Source: Adenanthera pavonina
Lineage: Eukaryota > Streptophyta > Magnoliopsida > Fabales > Fabaceae
DNA length: 64,000 bases
Direction of reading: 5' to 3'
Assembly (NCBI GenBank): GCA_026686845.1
Contig: JAIVEN010000023.1
Location: 13,534,001-13,598,000 of the forward strand
Shown here: one piece after another, positions 34,860-46,348 of the stretch
Layout of the letters: every line of letters starts with the position of its first letter
Numbering within the stretch: position 1 is the stretch's first letter
Notes under the pieces: generated by a model
What the model was told of the DNA's origin: nothing
The model's input: the letters and a program-made list of their open reading frames with translations, nothing else
Databases searched by the model: none
Position numbers and translations under genes: made by a program

Positions 34860-37700
34860 CGGAAAAATTAATCCAACAATTCAGGATAAATTATAAAAAG
34901 TCACACAATCGTGCCTGGCCAACTACCCGGTAATCGTTAGATATTCAATCTGACCCATGAATTAATGAGCAGAACAACCCTGTGTATAAATCCATCATGT
35001 GTACATAATTCATTAGTCAAATTAATAGTTTCGTACAAGTATTCATTTAAAAAAGTTGGAAAATTATATCATGGCCGATCATAACCAACATCACAGCGAA
35101 TTAAAAAAATATATAAGCTCTGAAAGAGTGCAGGGAATACTTTAGTTGATTTGATCGATCCCCAGTCATTATCCTGAATTGTTATAGTTAACTTGACAAA
35201 GCACATCCACCTAATCAAGCGGACCGTGCTAGCCTGCTTATTTATTTTTCGGAAAACTTCGAATTCTAATTTTCTTTTTTTTTTTTGGTCTATTAATACC
35301 CTCATGCCACCATCGCCTGGACACTCTTTAGTGCACTTTTTTTTCTTGGGGCCACTCAAATGCACAATTCTAATACTAAGAAAGTTGAAAAAGAAGAGAT
35401 GAGAATTTTAGCTGCACCAGCTTCGAATTGTTGCCTGAGGATCTCCTCTCCATACCTCCCATGCTTGTCTTTTTTTTCTTTTTTTCTTGGCCCATACGAA
35501 AATATGATGAGATTAACAAGGCATCAACAAAAGTACAAAGTTTTTTTTTGGGGGGGGGGGGGGGTACTATCCAAAACGAGATCTACTGTTCAGCTCATCT
35601 GCACCAATAAGAAACCAGAAAAAAAAAAGATGGGGGAATAAGATCATATCAGATGGGCACACCCCATTGGAATAATGTTATGTTTGGTAGGAATAAGTTA
35701 TTTTGAGAAAAATGGAAAGGGAGAAGAAAAAGGAGAGAAGAATTTTATAAAAGAATTATTTTATATTTATATAAAATTTGAATGATATGTACCAAACAAA
35801 TTTTATAAGAATTTCTCTCTCATTCTCTCTTTCATGAGATATCTTTCATATGTATCAAATCTAGCCTAAGTCTTGACCAGCCATCGACATCCTTGTTAAT
35901 AGAACAATGCGAAACCCAAAGGAAGGCAGGAAGTCCACCACATTTATTTTATTTTATTTTTAGTTCATTTATACCTTTTGCCCCGATTGTGTTTGATCCG
36001 AAAATGTAGAGATCAATATGTACAGTTTTTCAAACTATTCTCGAAATGATTGGACAATGAGATTAACATATATTGCTTTGAATGATTATTGTGGAAACTT
36101 GGGCTGGGGAGTTATATATATTTCATTGCGAGGTAGTTTTAACCTTGTGCAGTACTAGCTACATGGAGTATATAAAATTTTTGAAATTATAGAACAATGA
36201 TTTTTTTCTTATTTTGATTTTATAGATATAAAATGTTGTGAAATACTACATTAGTTGTTTACTTAATTAATTAATTTTAAAAAAAGAGGGACCAGCCAAG
36301 CTAATCCAAATAGGCATTGATTGTATCTAGTCCAATAAAAAAAAAGCATTGATTGTAATATCACAAAATTGATTATTAGCTTTGGCGGGCTTCGATTGCC
36401 TTTTGTCCCTTTGGCATGGAGGCTTTGACTGCCTTTGAATTAACCATGAAAACGAAAATGCATCCAAAGCCAATCATCTGGTCATGGCCAAACCAAGCAA
36501 ACTGACCTTTGCGCCAATTATGGTTGGATTGAATGAAAAAATATACTTGATATATAAATAACAACGTGTGTTCAAAATTTATGAATAAAAAAGTTACATC
36601 AAGATAACTTTTTCTATTTGTTTTTCACAATACTCTAATCTAAAGGTTTCACTATGAGGAATTGCATTAAGGCCGGTTTGACCATGAATGTGACCTTCCC
36701 CCCATCGTTTTTGTGTTTTGCCAGCCTAAGATATCTACAGCGTATAGTCAAAAAGTAATTCTTTCAAGATGTATAAATTATTAAAATAAATTTTATATTT
36801 TTTAATAATACTTTTTTCATACACATTGATAAAGAATACAACATTAAATAGCATTTGGGAAAGAATATTAAACAATATACTTAAAGAGCCAAAATATTTG
36901 TCAATTATGTTTGAGTAATTATTATTACGATTCTTTCTAGAAAAAAAAAAGCACTTTCGTTTCAGTAGGGTTCGGCTAATAACATGGCTTTTTCTGGTGG
37001 GTCACGTCCAAAGTGGCTTAAATGCTCATTCACTCATCTGATTTACATTTTGGATTATTATGGAAGCAAATTCTTTATAATTTTATTGTCAACTATGACT
37101 AATTATCAATATATCAAGAGATATAGCAATAAAAGATTAAAATTTATGGTAAGTTGTGATATTATATTATTTTTAAATTACAAATTATACTTAATAATAT
37201 AATTTATTATTTAAATTCCATATAATAAAATGTGTGTCAAGTATTAATTATACAAACAATGAAAATGTGATAAAATAAAGCCTTCAGAAGCGAACACAAA
37301 ATTAAAATGCACACCTCATTTTGTACACAGTGCACCATCCATCATCCATATCCATGTGCAGCTCAAAGGGCTAATCCTATATCTCTTCGATCCTTCCAGA
37401 CACCAGCAATCTGCAACACCCGACAAAGGTAATTCCAATTCCAGTCTTCAATCACGTTCCACTACGTGCCCCTTATCCATCTTGGACACGTGTCACACTC
37501 TGGATGCCTTCCGCCGAACTGCTTCGCTGGATCAACAGCAACGACGGGTGGACATCACATCCTCTCACTAAAAAAACCGCTAAAAAATAATCATCAATTT
37601 CAACTATAAAAATTGTATTATACTTCAAAAATCCTGAATAATCTAATCTAAGTTTCGCACGAATGCACGTACCTATAGAAGCTCATAGTCTATCACCAGA
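34860..37700. other. Gene-free AT-rich region
   Basis: No gene is supported. It holds a second CTCCCTCCGG-type end at 34852-34861, a T9-G15 run ending at 35564, and a possible MITE-like segment at about 35680-35875 with 'tatgtttggta' facing 'taccaaaca'. ORFs here are short and overlap on both strands. Confidence 0.5.
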
Positions 37701-37709
37701 TAACAATAC

Positions 37710-37976
37710 CCCCAATAATTCTTACTATAAGATATTTTTAATTAAATTATACAGATTAAAAATTAAAATTAATTAATTATTTTAATTTTTTTAAAAATTT
37801 TAATATTTTTTTAAAATTATTCTTATTTAATTTTTTTCTATTTTTTTAGATATATTAAATAAAAATATATTTTAAAAATATATAATAAATATTACCTCAT
37901 ATATTATAAAAAATTTTATATTTAGAATCAGAACAAGATAATATGTATAGGAATAGAGAGAGTAATTTACAAAACT
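37710..37976. mobile_element. Stowaway-like MITE, degenerate, reverse orientation
   Basis: It reads as a diverged reverse complement of the 34541 and 56165 elements (shared text: acctcatatattataaa, attcttatttaatttt, ctatttttttagatatattaaa) and ends ggaatagagagagta. It sits about 180 bases upstream of the aquaporin start codon. Confidence 0.6.
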
Positions 37977-38052
37977 TTAAAATTCATTTTCCATTTCTTC
38001 TATATTTACCGGAACCTGCTATTGCCTGTTTTGTGAGCCTGGTCACTCTCGA

Positions 38053-38059
38053 TATAAAG
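38053..38059 (+). promoter_or_regulatory. TATA box of the aquaporin gene
   Basis: TATAAAG lies about 100 bases upstream of the TIP start codon, which leaves room for a 5' leader of about 70 bases. The MITE at 37710-37976 ends about 80 bases upstream of it. Confidence 0.55.
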
Positions 38060-38153
38060 AGACACTCGATCAGAGAAGTGGAAGTGAGAAGTGAGAAGTG
38101 GAAACCAGCACTTGCTATTCCCAGAGGGTTTCATCTGTCACCACCCCGATAAT

Positions 38154-39074
38154 ATGCCGATCCGAAACATAGCCGTCGGTAGGCCTGAGGAGGCCACGCA
38201 CCCGGACACCTTGAAGGCCGGGTTGGCCGAGTTCATCTCCACCCTCATCTTCGTGTTCGCGGGCGAAGGCTCCGGCATAGCCTTCAACAAGCTCACTGAC
38301 AACGCTGCCAACACCCCTGCCGGCCTCATCGCCGCCGCAATCGCTCATGCCTTCGGTCTGTTCGTTGCGGTCGCCGTTGGTGCAAACATTTCCGGCGGCC
38401 ACGTCAACCCCGCCGTCACCTTCGGAGCCTTCATCGGGGGTAATATCACCTTCTTACGCGGTATCGTCTACTGGATCGCTCAGCTTCTTGGTTCGACCGT
38501 TGCCTGCTTGCTCCTGAGGTTCGTCACCGGCGGAATGGTAAGACCATCGATCAAGATACTTGTCTCGTAAGGTTCGGTTATTAATTTAATATGGTTAGCA
38601 GATGGACCGCATGTGATTTATTTGATTCTATAGTAGCTTTGCTTGTGATTAATTAAGATGAACGCTATTATATTCATTGGGTTTTGCTATGGTGCATGAC
38701 AGAGCACCCCAGCTTTTTCACTGTCGTCAGGAGTTGGAGTATGGAACGCCGTGGTGTTCGAGATTGTGATGACATTCGGGTTGGTGTACACAGTGTACGC
38801 GACAGCCTTGGATCCAAAGAAGGGGAGTTTGGGAATAATCGCACCCATCGCGATCGGTTTCATTGTTGGAGCGAACATCTTGGCGGGTGGGGCCTTCGAT
38901 GGGGGATCCATGAACCCGGCAGTTTCATTCGGGCCAGCGTTGGTGAGCTGGAGCTGGGACAACCACTGGGTCTACTGGGTTGGGCCACTCATCGGCGGTG
39001 GGCTTGCTGGGCTCATCTATGAGGTTGTCTTCATCAGCCACACCCACGAGCAGCTCCCGACCACTGACTACTAA
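38154..39074 (+). CDS. Tonoplast intrinsic protein, TIP1-class aquaporin
   Basis: Two exons, 38154-38537 and 38703-39074, are joined in phase 0 across a 165-base GT-AG intron and give 251 residues, the normal TIP length. The MIP fold is complete: both NPA boxes are present (residues 85-87 in GGHVNPAV and 199-201 in GSMNPAV), with six hydrophobic segments and the TIP1-like start MPIRNIAVG and end HEQLPTTDY. The selectivity filter looks TIP1-like, with His65 in helix 2 and Val202 after the second NPA where plasma-membrane aquaporins have Arg. Such channels pass water, and often urea, H2O2 or ammonia, across the vacuolar membrane. The first ATG upstream in frame is not used; the chosen start gives the family N terminus. 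GC content is markedly above the flanks. The exact subgroup (TIP1;1 to TIP1;3) is not decided. Confidence 0.95.
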
Positions 39075-39079
39075 ACTCA

Positions 39080-42000
39080 TGGATGTGTTCATATTTGATT
39101 GGAGGGGTTGGTTTTTTCTCGTTGTAGCCCATATTTGTGTACCTTTGTTTATCTTCTTCTTCCTTTAAATTATGCGTTGAATTGGTGGCCGTTGATCTTG
39201 ATTGAATCGTGATGATGGTGAAGGATTTTGTTATCTCTACCTTGTGCAGCACTGAATGTAACTATATGACGCGGGTCCTCATGTATGATTTCAGCTCTTT
39301 TCATTCCAAGCTCTAAATTTTTTCTTCGTTTTGGATTTAAAAAAAACAAGAAGAAATTTCATTCCATACTGTTACGTCTGGACGGGGAAAACGGGAAAAT
39401 CATAGAAAAAAATAAGGAAAATAAGGGAGAATCTAGGTATTGGTCCTTCTTGATTTCTCCCATAATTTTTTTATTTACTTATTTTTTCCTCGCTCAAACG
39501 AAACGTAAGTTTATACTGGGTACATGATTTATGATTTCTTGTAAAGTTTAAAAACCAAGCGATAGTACATAAATCCTAAAACCGAACAAAGCAATATGAA
39601 GGAATATATATCAATCAACATGTTTAGATGAAATGTTTGTCCTGAAGAAAATAACTATTTTCAAATTAAGATTTAATTACAAAATTTGGATGTAAATTTA
39701 TTTAAAATATAACAAAATAACTTAACTTGAAACGCAAAAAGATTACCTTTATATGGTATGGAACACCAAATACTTATCCATAGGATTTTTTTTTTGTTAA
39801 ATAATGTGCTAATTTTGTAATCAAACCTTAGTCTATATAATAAAATGAAGCTTTTTCTGCGTTTTTTTTTTAAATTTACTTTCAATTTTTATCGAATGGT
39901 AATTGAATGGGATGAACTACATTCATAAAATCATACATTTACAAGCGGCACTAAAAAATAAGAATGTGGTTAGCATTTAAGTCTTCATTATTACACTCAT
40001 TATTATCTCTTTCTTTAAATCTTTTACATATATTGTGTGTGTGTGTATTCACTGGCTGCGAATCCGAAGCTAAACTAGGTAAGAACTTTATATTTTGGTG
40101 TGGGAAGGGGAAGTGCATAAAAATAGGGCCGGGGGGGGGGGGGGTAAAACTGAAAATGACCCTTACCCCCTGGAGAGGTTAAAATTTAGAAAGACAGCAG
40201 GCAATGCAAATAATGAGTAGTATAGAGGGGACAGGCAAACAAGAGCAGGAGAATCAAGGAGGAGGACAAGGTGGTGGGGCAGCTTTATGAGAGCTTATTC
40301 CAGTTCCACCACAACTCTTAAATAACAGCACTACCCCCCTGAATCTATACAAAGCTCATTAACAAACATACATATGTGTGTTATATGTCCAAAAGACTTG
40401 CACCCAAATTATATGATGAATAGGAGTAGCTTTTTTTTTTTTTTTTTACAGAGCTTAACATCACCACCTTCCTACTTAACCAATCAATCAGAGTTGTCTA
40501 TTGTGGACCATCCTGGCCGTCCAAGTAGTGAAACAACTCATGTAGAATAACAAGGGAGGGGAGGCAGAGGGAGAAAGCCAAAATCACAAGGAAAAGGGGG
40601 AGATTTCCCTCATGGTCAATGTCAATGATGAGGGGTCTTGAGAGAGAGAGAGAGAGGGGGGGGGGGGGAGAGCACGTGAAAAACTTTGGATTACAGTACC
40701 AAAAAATCAATCAAACAACCCCTTTCACTTTATAGTAATTTGGACCTCCCTTAATTGTCCTTTTTATTCTGCTAGTGGATGGTTGGGTCCACCTTTGCTT
40801 TCGAGCAAGCAATTGGACGTACATAACCCCAATACTTTTTAACTTCGCTGGCAATTCCAAAATTCTCAAGTATTTTTCTTGTCTTGAATCACTTAATTAT
40901 TGCCCCTCTCCTCATATATAATATGTGAGATTAGCTATATTACATTGGCCATTGACAAAAACCAGTTAAATATTGTGGCCTCTCGGCTGGTAAAGCCAAA
41001 ATGGTCCTGCGTTGCTGGGCTGGCGCTTCCTTTCGTGATTGAAAATACAACAACTTCCAAACACGCCAAACCGCCCTATATACTGGCCATATAGGCGCGG
41101 CATTGGTGCTATATTAAAAAAAAGCAACAGACATGAGAATTAAAATAGAGGGAGAATTATAATTAAGAACTGAATTAATTATAATTAAGAACTGAATTAA
41201 TTATAAAAAATATTTTAACTGATAAAAAATGTTAAAATTTAAAATATTAAATAATATAATTGAGAGAACGAGTAATAATATGTCTTAATTTATAATAAAT
41301 TTATTATTTTGATCTTAAAATGTAATTTTTTCTAAAATAAAAAAAATTAAGGAGTTAGGTGAGAATAGAGGAAAAAAAATGGCCAAGAATAATAAAAAAA
41401 AAAAAGAGCAAAGCTTTGAGGGGAAGCAGGAGGGGAAGATTATTATGATAAAGGAGTTGTTGAGGACCACACATATATAGCATTAACAAACTCGGCTGTG
41501 GTCTGAACTGAAGTAGGGACTGCAAGAGAGAAAGCATGTGCGGATAAGAAATAATGATAATGATAGAGGGCTATTGGTGTCTAAATGTATTGATGTGTTC
41601 GCTTCTCCTCCTTCTCTAATTTTGACATTGAAATAGACGGCTGCTGAGTGTGACTGTCACGGTGGCCCCTCTGTTCTTTCACGCTCACACCCTCTGCTCT
41701 GGACGGTGGCCACTCCTCCCATCTTTCTCTTATTCCATCCTTTTCTTTTTTTAATTAATTTCTAATTTTATCTATGAGATGATTTTTGTTCCTGTTCCGT
41801 ACTAGGATTTTGTTTAATTACGCAGCTTCATTGTTTTGAAGATTGAATCTTATATTCAATTCAGATTTTTAAAAAAAAAGTTATGGTTTAATATTTTTGA
41901 GTGTGATGTAATCAAATGCACATCATATTTTAAATATATATTTGATGGCTTAAGGGTATAATTTGTGAGTTTTTCCTACATTTAACATTCACACATATTG

Positions 42001-44610
42001 AAAGATCAAAAAAAGGTTTGTTGGGGGCGCGGGCTAACTGCGTATTGTGTTTTAAGTCATGGCCAAAATACTTGCTGGTAAAATTTTGTATTAGTCTGGG
42101 ATTCTGGGGCCATAATTCATTTGCATTGCTAGTCGTTGAAAGGGCTATATAGCTCTTGAGCTTCCATAGCGAAACAAGAACCAATGAAGTGGGTGAAAGC
42201 ACCAAGCCTAGTCACCTCCCCCAACTCCCTCTCAAGGTTCTTCCTCCTCTACAACACTCTCTCACGGGGCCCGCCTTTCAGCCCATCAGTCTGCTTGTAT
42301 TGTTTTGGAATGGGCTGAGCTCATTATTGGGCTTAACCATTACAAGTCTGGCCTGCCAAATTGAAAACGAGGCCTTTCATTCTTCTTTTGACCAAAAACT
42401 ACCCGCTGGGCTCACCAATGCAGCACTGAAACACATGACCTCACACTAATAAGATTTTATTATTGGATTGGGCTTACCTACAAATTTGTCAAGCATTTGC
42501 AATTTTTTTTTAATAAGTATATGACATATATATATATATATATATTAAAAATATAAATGAATCAAGTGCTACTCAACTTTTAAAATTAAATATAAATTTT
42601 ATTATAGACATATGCATTTATATGTACTATGGAAAAAGAAAGAAGACAGTTTAAAACTTGTTTCTATATATTGTCAATACATTTAAAAAAATTGTTTTTT
42701 TAATCCGATTAAAAGATTCACATCATTAAACCAATTGAAAAGGTTGGAACTTGGAAGATAGATGTTTCATAATTCATTAGGCGGGGCTTTAGATTGGTTT
42801 CTTTGCGTTGTCCGACGTGCATGCTCAATAGATAATCAACACAAATTAATTTTTGTCGGTCATCAAGTGATTATTTAACTGAATATTTTTTATGGCCCCT
42901 CCTTCTTATACTGCCGAACCTCTTTCTCAAGCTCACCCGTCCCCATCGCATTCAAAAAACCAGTTCCGCTTTTTAGTGTGAATAGTATATTAATGATCCT
43001 TCGTTGGAGATTGATTATCTTATGATTGGTATAATTATTTTGAAAATAATATAAGAGCACTACTCAATATATCAATATATATAATAAAATTTTATAATGA
43101 GTTATGTTATTTTCAAACTAATAACAGCATAGTTCATTTTTTTATCAACCAGTATTAATTATAAATTAAATGTATCAAAATAAATAAATAAATGTGTTAA
43201 ATGATACTATTTATATATATATGTATATATATTTACACAGAAAAACGTGTATTTCAACGGGCAAAAGCCTCTCAACATGTTTGATTTTAAGTCGGCGGAA
43301 CAGTTATGGCGTTGGAATAAAGTTGAAAGGTTGTGGAGAGGCTGGAAAGGGCGACGAGCGAAAATAACTTTAAGACGAGACGGAAAGTGGGAAGATATTT
43401 CTGATATGGCTGACTAGTTTTCAGTTTTGCTTACGGATCATGGATATCTCATGGGATGTAGTCCAACACAAATTGCATTGTTTATTTAATAACTTAAGAT
43501 TACTAAAATATAGATAAGGTATATGATTGATAATAATGCGATTTGTATGATATTACACACACACACACACACATGTAAATTTAACGCTGTGTAATCAACA
43601 TATTTTACAAAAACAAATTAAATCAATACTGTTACTTTGCTATTTTATAAATGTGACTAGTGAGTATTATTTTTTTATTTTATATAATTAAATTGTGTTT
43701 TATTTACATTTGTATGATTTATAAAATATGCAATATTTCACACGAGTGGGTGGGATTGAAACTAATTTTATTTTAATAATTATACATGATTTGCGGTGAA
43801 TTGCAGAAAATTATAAATCTATAAAATAAATAACATTTGATCACTTTTGATTATTAATATAATTTATTATGTATTCATATTTAGAGATACATATATATAT
43901 ATATATATTGTTGGAAAAATATAAATCTATTTGATTGTTTGTAATTTAGTGAAAAAATCTTTGCGCCCCAACATCAAGTGATAAGCAGGAAGGGAGCAGA
44001 CAGGAGAGGTGGAATGGAATTGATTGGTGTAGGGGGATGGAAAGCGAAAGGGAAAAGGAAGACTGCTGACAAAGCATGCGTGTCGAATCCTTATTGGCCC
44101 ACGTGTGCTACAATCAACTCAATCTTGTAATCAAGCTTTTCCTCATCTCCCGACTCCCATCCGCCCTTTATCTGCCACGTCCCCATCCCCAAAAAACATC
44201 ACTTTGTCAAAACACCACCCCCTGCAATTTCGCGCCGTCCACCGACTTTTTTTTAACCACATTATCCTCTTCTTTGTTCTAATCATTCATCTTTAATCTA
44301 ATGATCCAAAATTTAAGTTATTTTTAATTAATTATATATATAAAAAAAAAATAGTTTTATTAAGTAAATTTGTTAAAAAATATATTATTTTTATTAGTAC
44401 TCATATTTAATATATTACATTTAATGTCTACTATCTCCCTTACATTTAATTATATATAATGATAAAATAAAAAAAGAACATTAATATCTTAGAAATTACT
44501 AAATAGAATTTATATTTTGAAAAAAAATTTTTAAAAAAGAACATATATTTTGAATTGGAGGAAGTAATCAATTTTAATTAATAAAATTTATCTATTACTT
44601 TTATATTTAA
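39080..44610. other. Gene-free region with simple repeats
   Basis: No gene is supported in 5.5 kb. Seen here: poly-G runs at 40131-40144 and 40656-40668 (the latter following a GA run), a two-copy tandem repeat of 22 bases at about 41157-41205, (TA)n at about 42528-42546 and (CA)n at about 43557-43572. The 43260-43420 and 43970-44290 stretches are GC-richer, the latter with a CACGTG G-box at 44100-44105, but neither contains a convincing coding frame. Confidence 0.5.
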
Positions 44611-44617
44611 TATTCTA

Positions 44618-44813
44618 CCCGTTCTGATTTATAAGGTATTTATTAAAAGTAATAATTAATAATTAAATTTTTTTTCATTTTTTTCCTAAATTATCTTAAT
44701 TTAATATAGTTAACCCATGAATTATTAAATTATATTCATTTCAAGGGTACTTTAGGTAAAAGATAATTCAATACATTACATAATTCATAAAATTACCTTA
44801 TATGGAGGGAGTA
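44618..44813. mobile_element. Short Stowaway-like MITE
   Basis: The ends CCCGTTCTGATTTATAAGGTA and taccttatatggagggagta are imperfect inverted complements, with the CTCCCTCC-type terminus best kept on the right. The core is AT-rich and non-coding, about 195 bp long. Confidence 0.6.
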
Positions 44814-45287
44814 TTTATTAAGATAACATAAATACAAAATCAAGTCATTTATTTACCATTATTTATATATAATTATAATTATAGTTTATTAAAATAATAT
44901 GTTTAAATATATAAATTTTGTCTACTTTTAAAATTATATATATTTTTAAAAATTCAAATTTAAAGATTCTCACACATTATATAAGAAACACTTCTAATTA
45001 TTATATTCCAAATTTCATTACCTCTTAAAGATAAATTCTACATTATTTTATTTATATATAAAAAATTAGAAAAATTGAGTTTTTGAAGGTTCACTAAAAT
45101 CAAAATACTTATAAATTATTTATAAATAAAATTCTCATATTAATAATAAGATTTAAATCCACATTTTTATAGAATATAAATTATAACCTTAATAACTAAA
45201 CCAAATATTCTTTTTACAATTCCAAGAGATAGTCCTTTTGCCTTTATTATCAAAGCATACGGGAGTTACTCTCTAATGTGTTAATAT

Positions 45288-45841
45288 TAGGGGTGTGTAA
45301 CCAACTCGGTAGCCCGGTAGGTCCGGTCCTATCCGGCATACCGGATTGGTCCTAAAGACCGGGCCGGATTGGACACCAGGTTAAGGTTAAACTCGGTCTC
45401 CTCCGGTCCCGGTATATATATAATTATATATGTATTTAAAAATTTATAAATATTAATTTTATATAATATTTTCTTGATACATTATATATAATAAATTACC
45501 TATATTATTATTGTGAATATTTTTAAAAATCCAATCTTTTAATTTTATTTAAAACTTTAAATTAATTTCTTAATATTATTGAAAAATAATATATGATTAT
45601 TAAGTATTTATAATTTTAATAAATTTTATTTTTTATTATAATATTATTTTTTAAAAAAATATATTTGGAATGAATATAATTATAGTTTTATTAATAAATA
45701 AAATTAATTTATTTTTTTATTTTTAGATACTTTCCAACCTCGGTCTATAAGATCGGATTGGTCCGATCCCGCTTAACTTCACAAAGACCAGGCATTGAGT
45801 TGGCTATTAACCCAATCTTACCCGATCATTGTGCATCCCTA
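45288..45841. mobile_element. hAT-like non-autonomous element (554 bp)
   Basis: Starts TAGGGGTGTGTAACC and ends TTGTGCATCCCTA, with subterminal GC-rich motifs (ggtccggtcctatccgg on the left, gattggtccgatccc on the right) around an AT-rich core. Flanking 8-mers gttaatat (45280-45287) and attaatat (45842-45849) differ at one position, fitting the 8-bp hAT target duplication. It has no coding capacity. Confidence 0.7.
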
Positions 45842-46348
45842 ATTAATATACTTTCGTTTATTTTATGAGTAATGTTGTTATTGTTGCTCTAGTAGGAGTG
45901 CGTTTAATGAGAGTAAGTTGTGGTTCAGTCCACTATTTATGATGGAGCTACTCTCTAATGATTGATGATGATGATAATTAAGTTGGCCGGCAAAGTCTTG
46001 GGTTGCCCCGTCATCGGTCTCCCTCACATGGAAATTACAAATAAAGTATAGGGGCTCTTCTGGTATTTTCCACTTCCTCCCTTCTCTGATTTATTTTATA
46101 CCGGTACTGCAATTATCTTCCCTTTCCTCCCACCTCTCTCCTCTTTGGAGAGAAACCTCCCTTCACGCCTCCACAGCCATTCTTACCACCGTCTGAATTC
46201 TCCTTCCCTTTCCTGTTCTGGGGTTTGTCTTTCTTCTGTTTCCTTCTAATGTCTTCAATGTGATATTGTCTTCATTCGTCTAATTCATTACGCAAAATAA
46301 TTCATTTTGAAGGGATTCAACGGAAAGCTGGTGCAAAATCTGGAAACA

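Noticed and set aside
38091..38153. Upstream in-frame ATG (38091) as the aquaporin start
   Set aside because: The extra 21 residues are not part of any TIP. ATG 38154 gives the exact family N terminus and follows the TATA box at a sensible distance.
42156..42449. 97-codon plus-strand ORF near 42.2 kb
   Set aside because: No domain, no conserved motif, and an opposing ORF overlaps its start. Not enough to call a gene.
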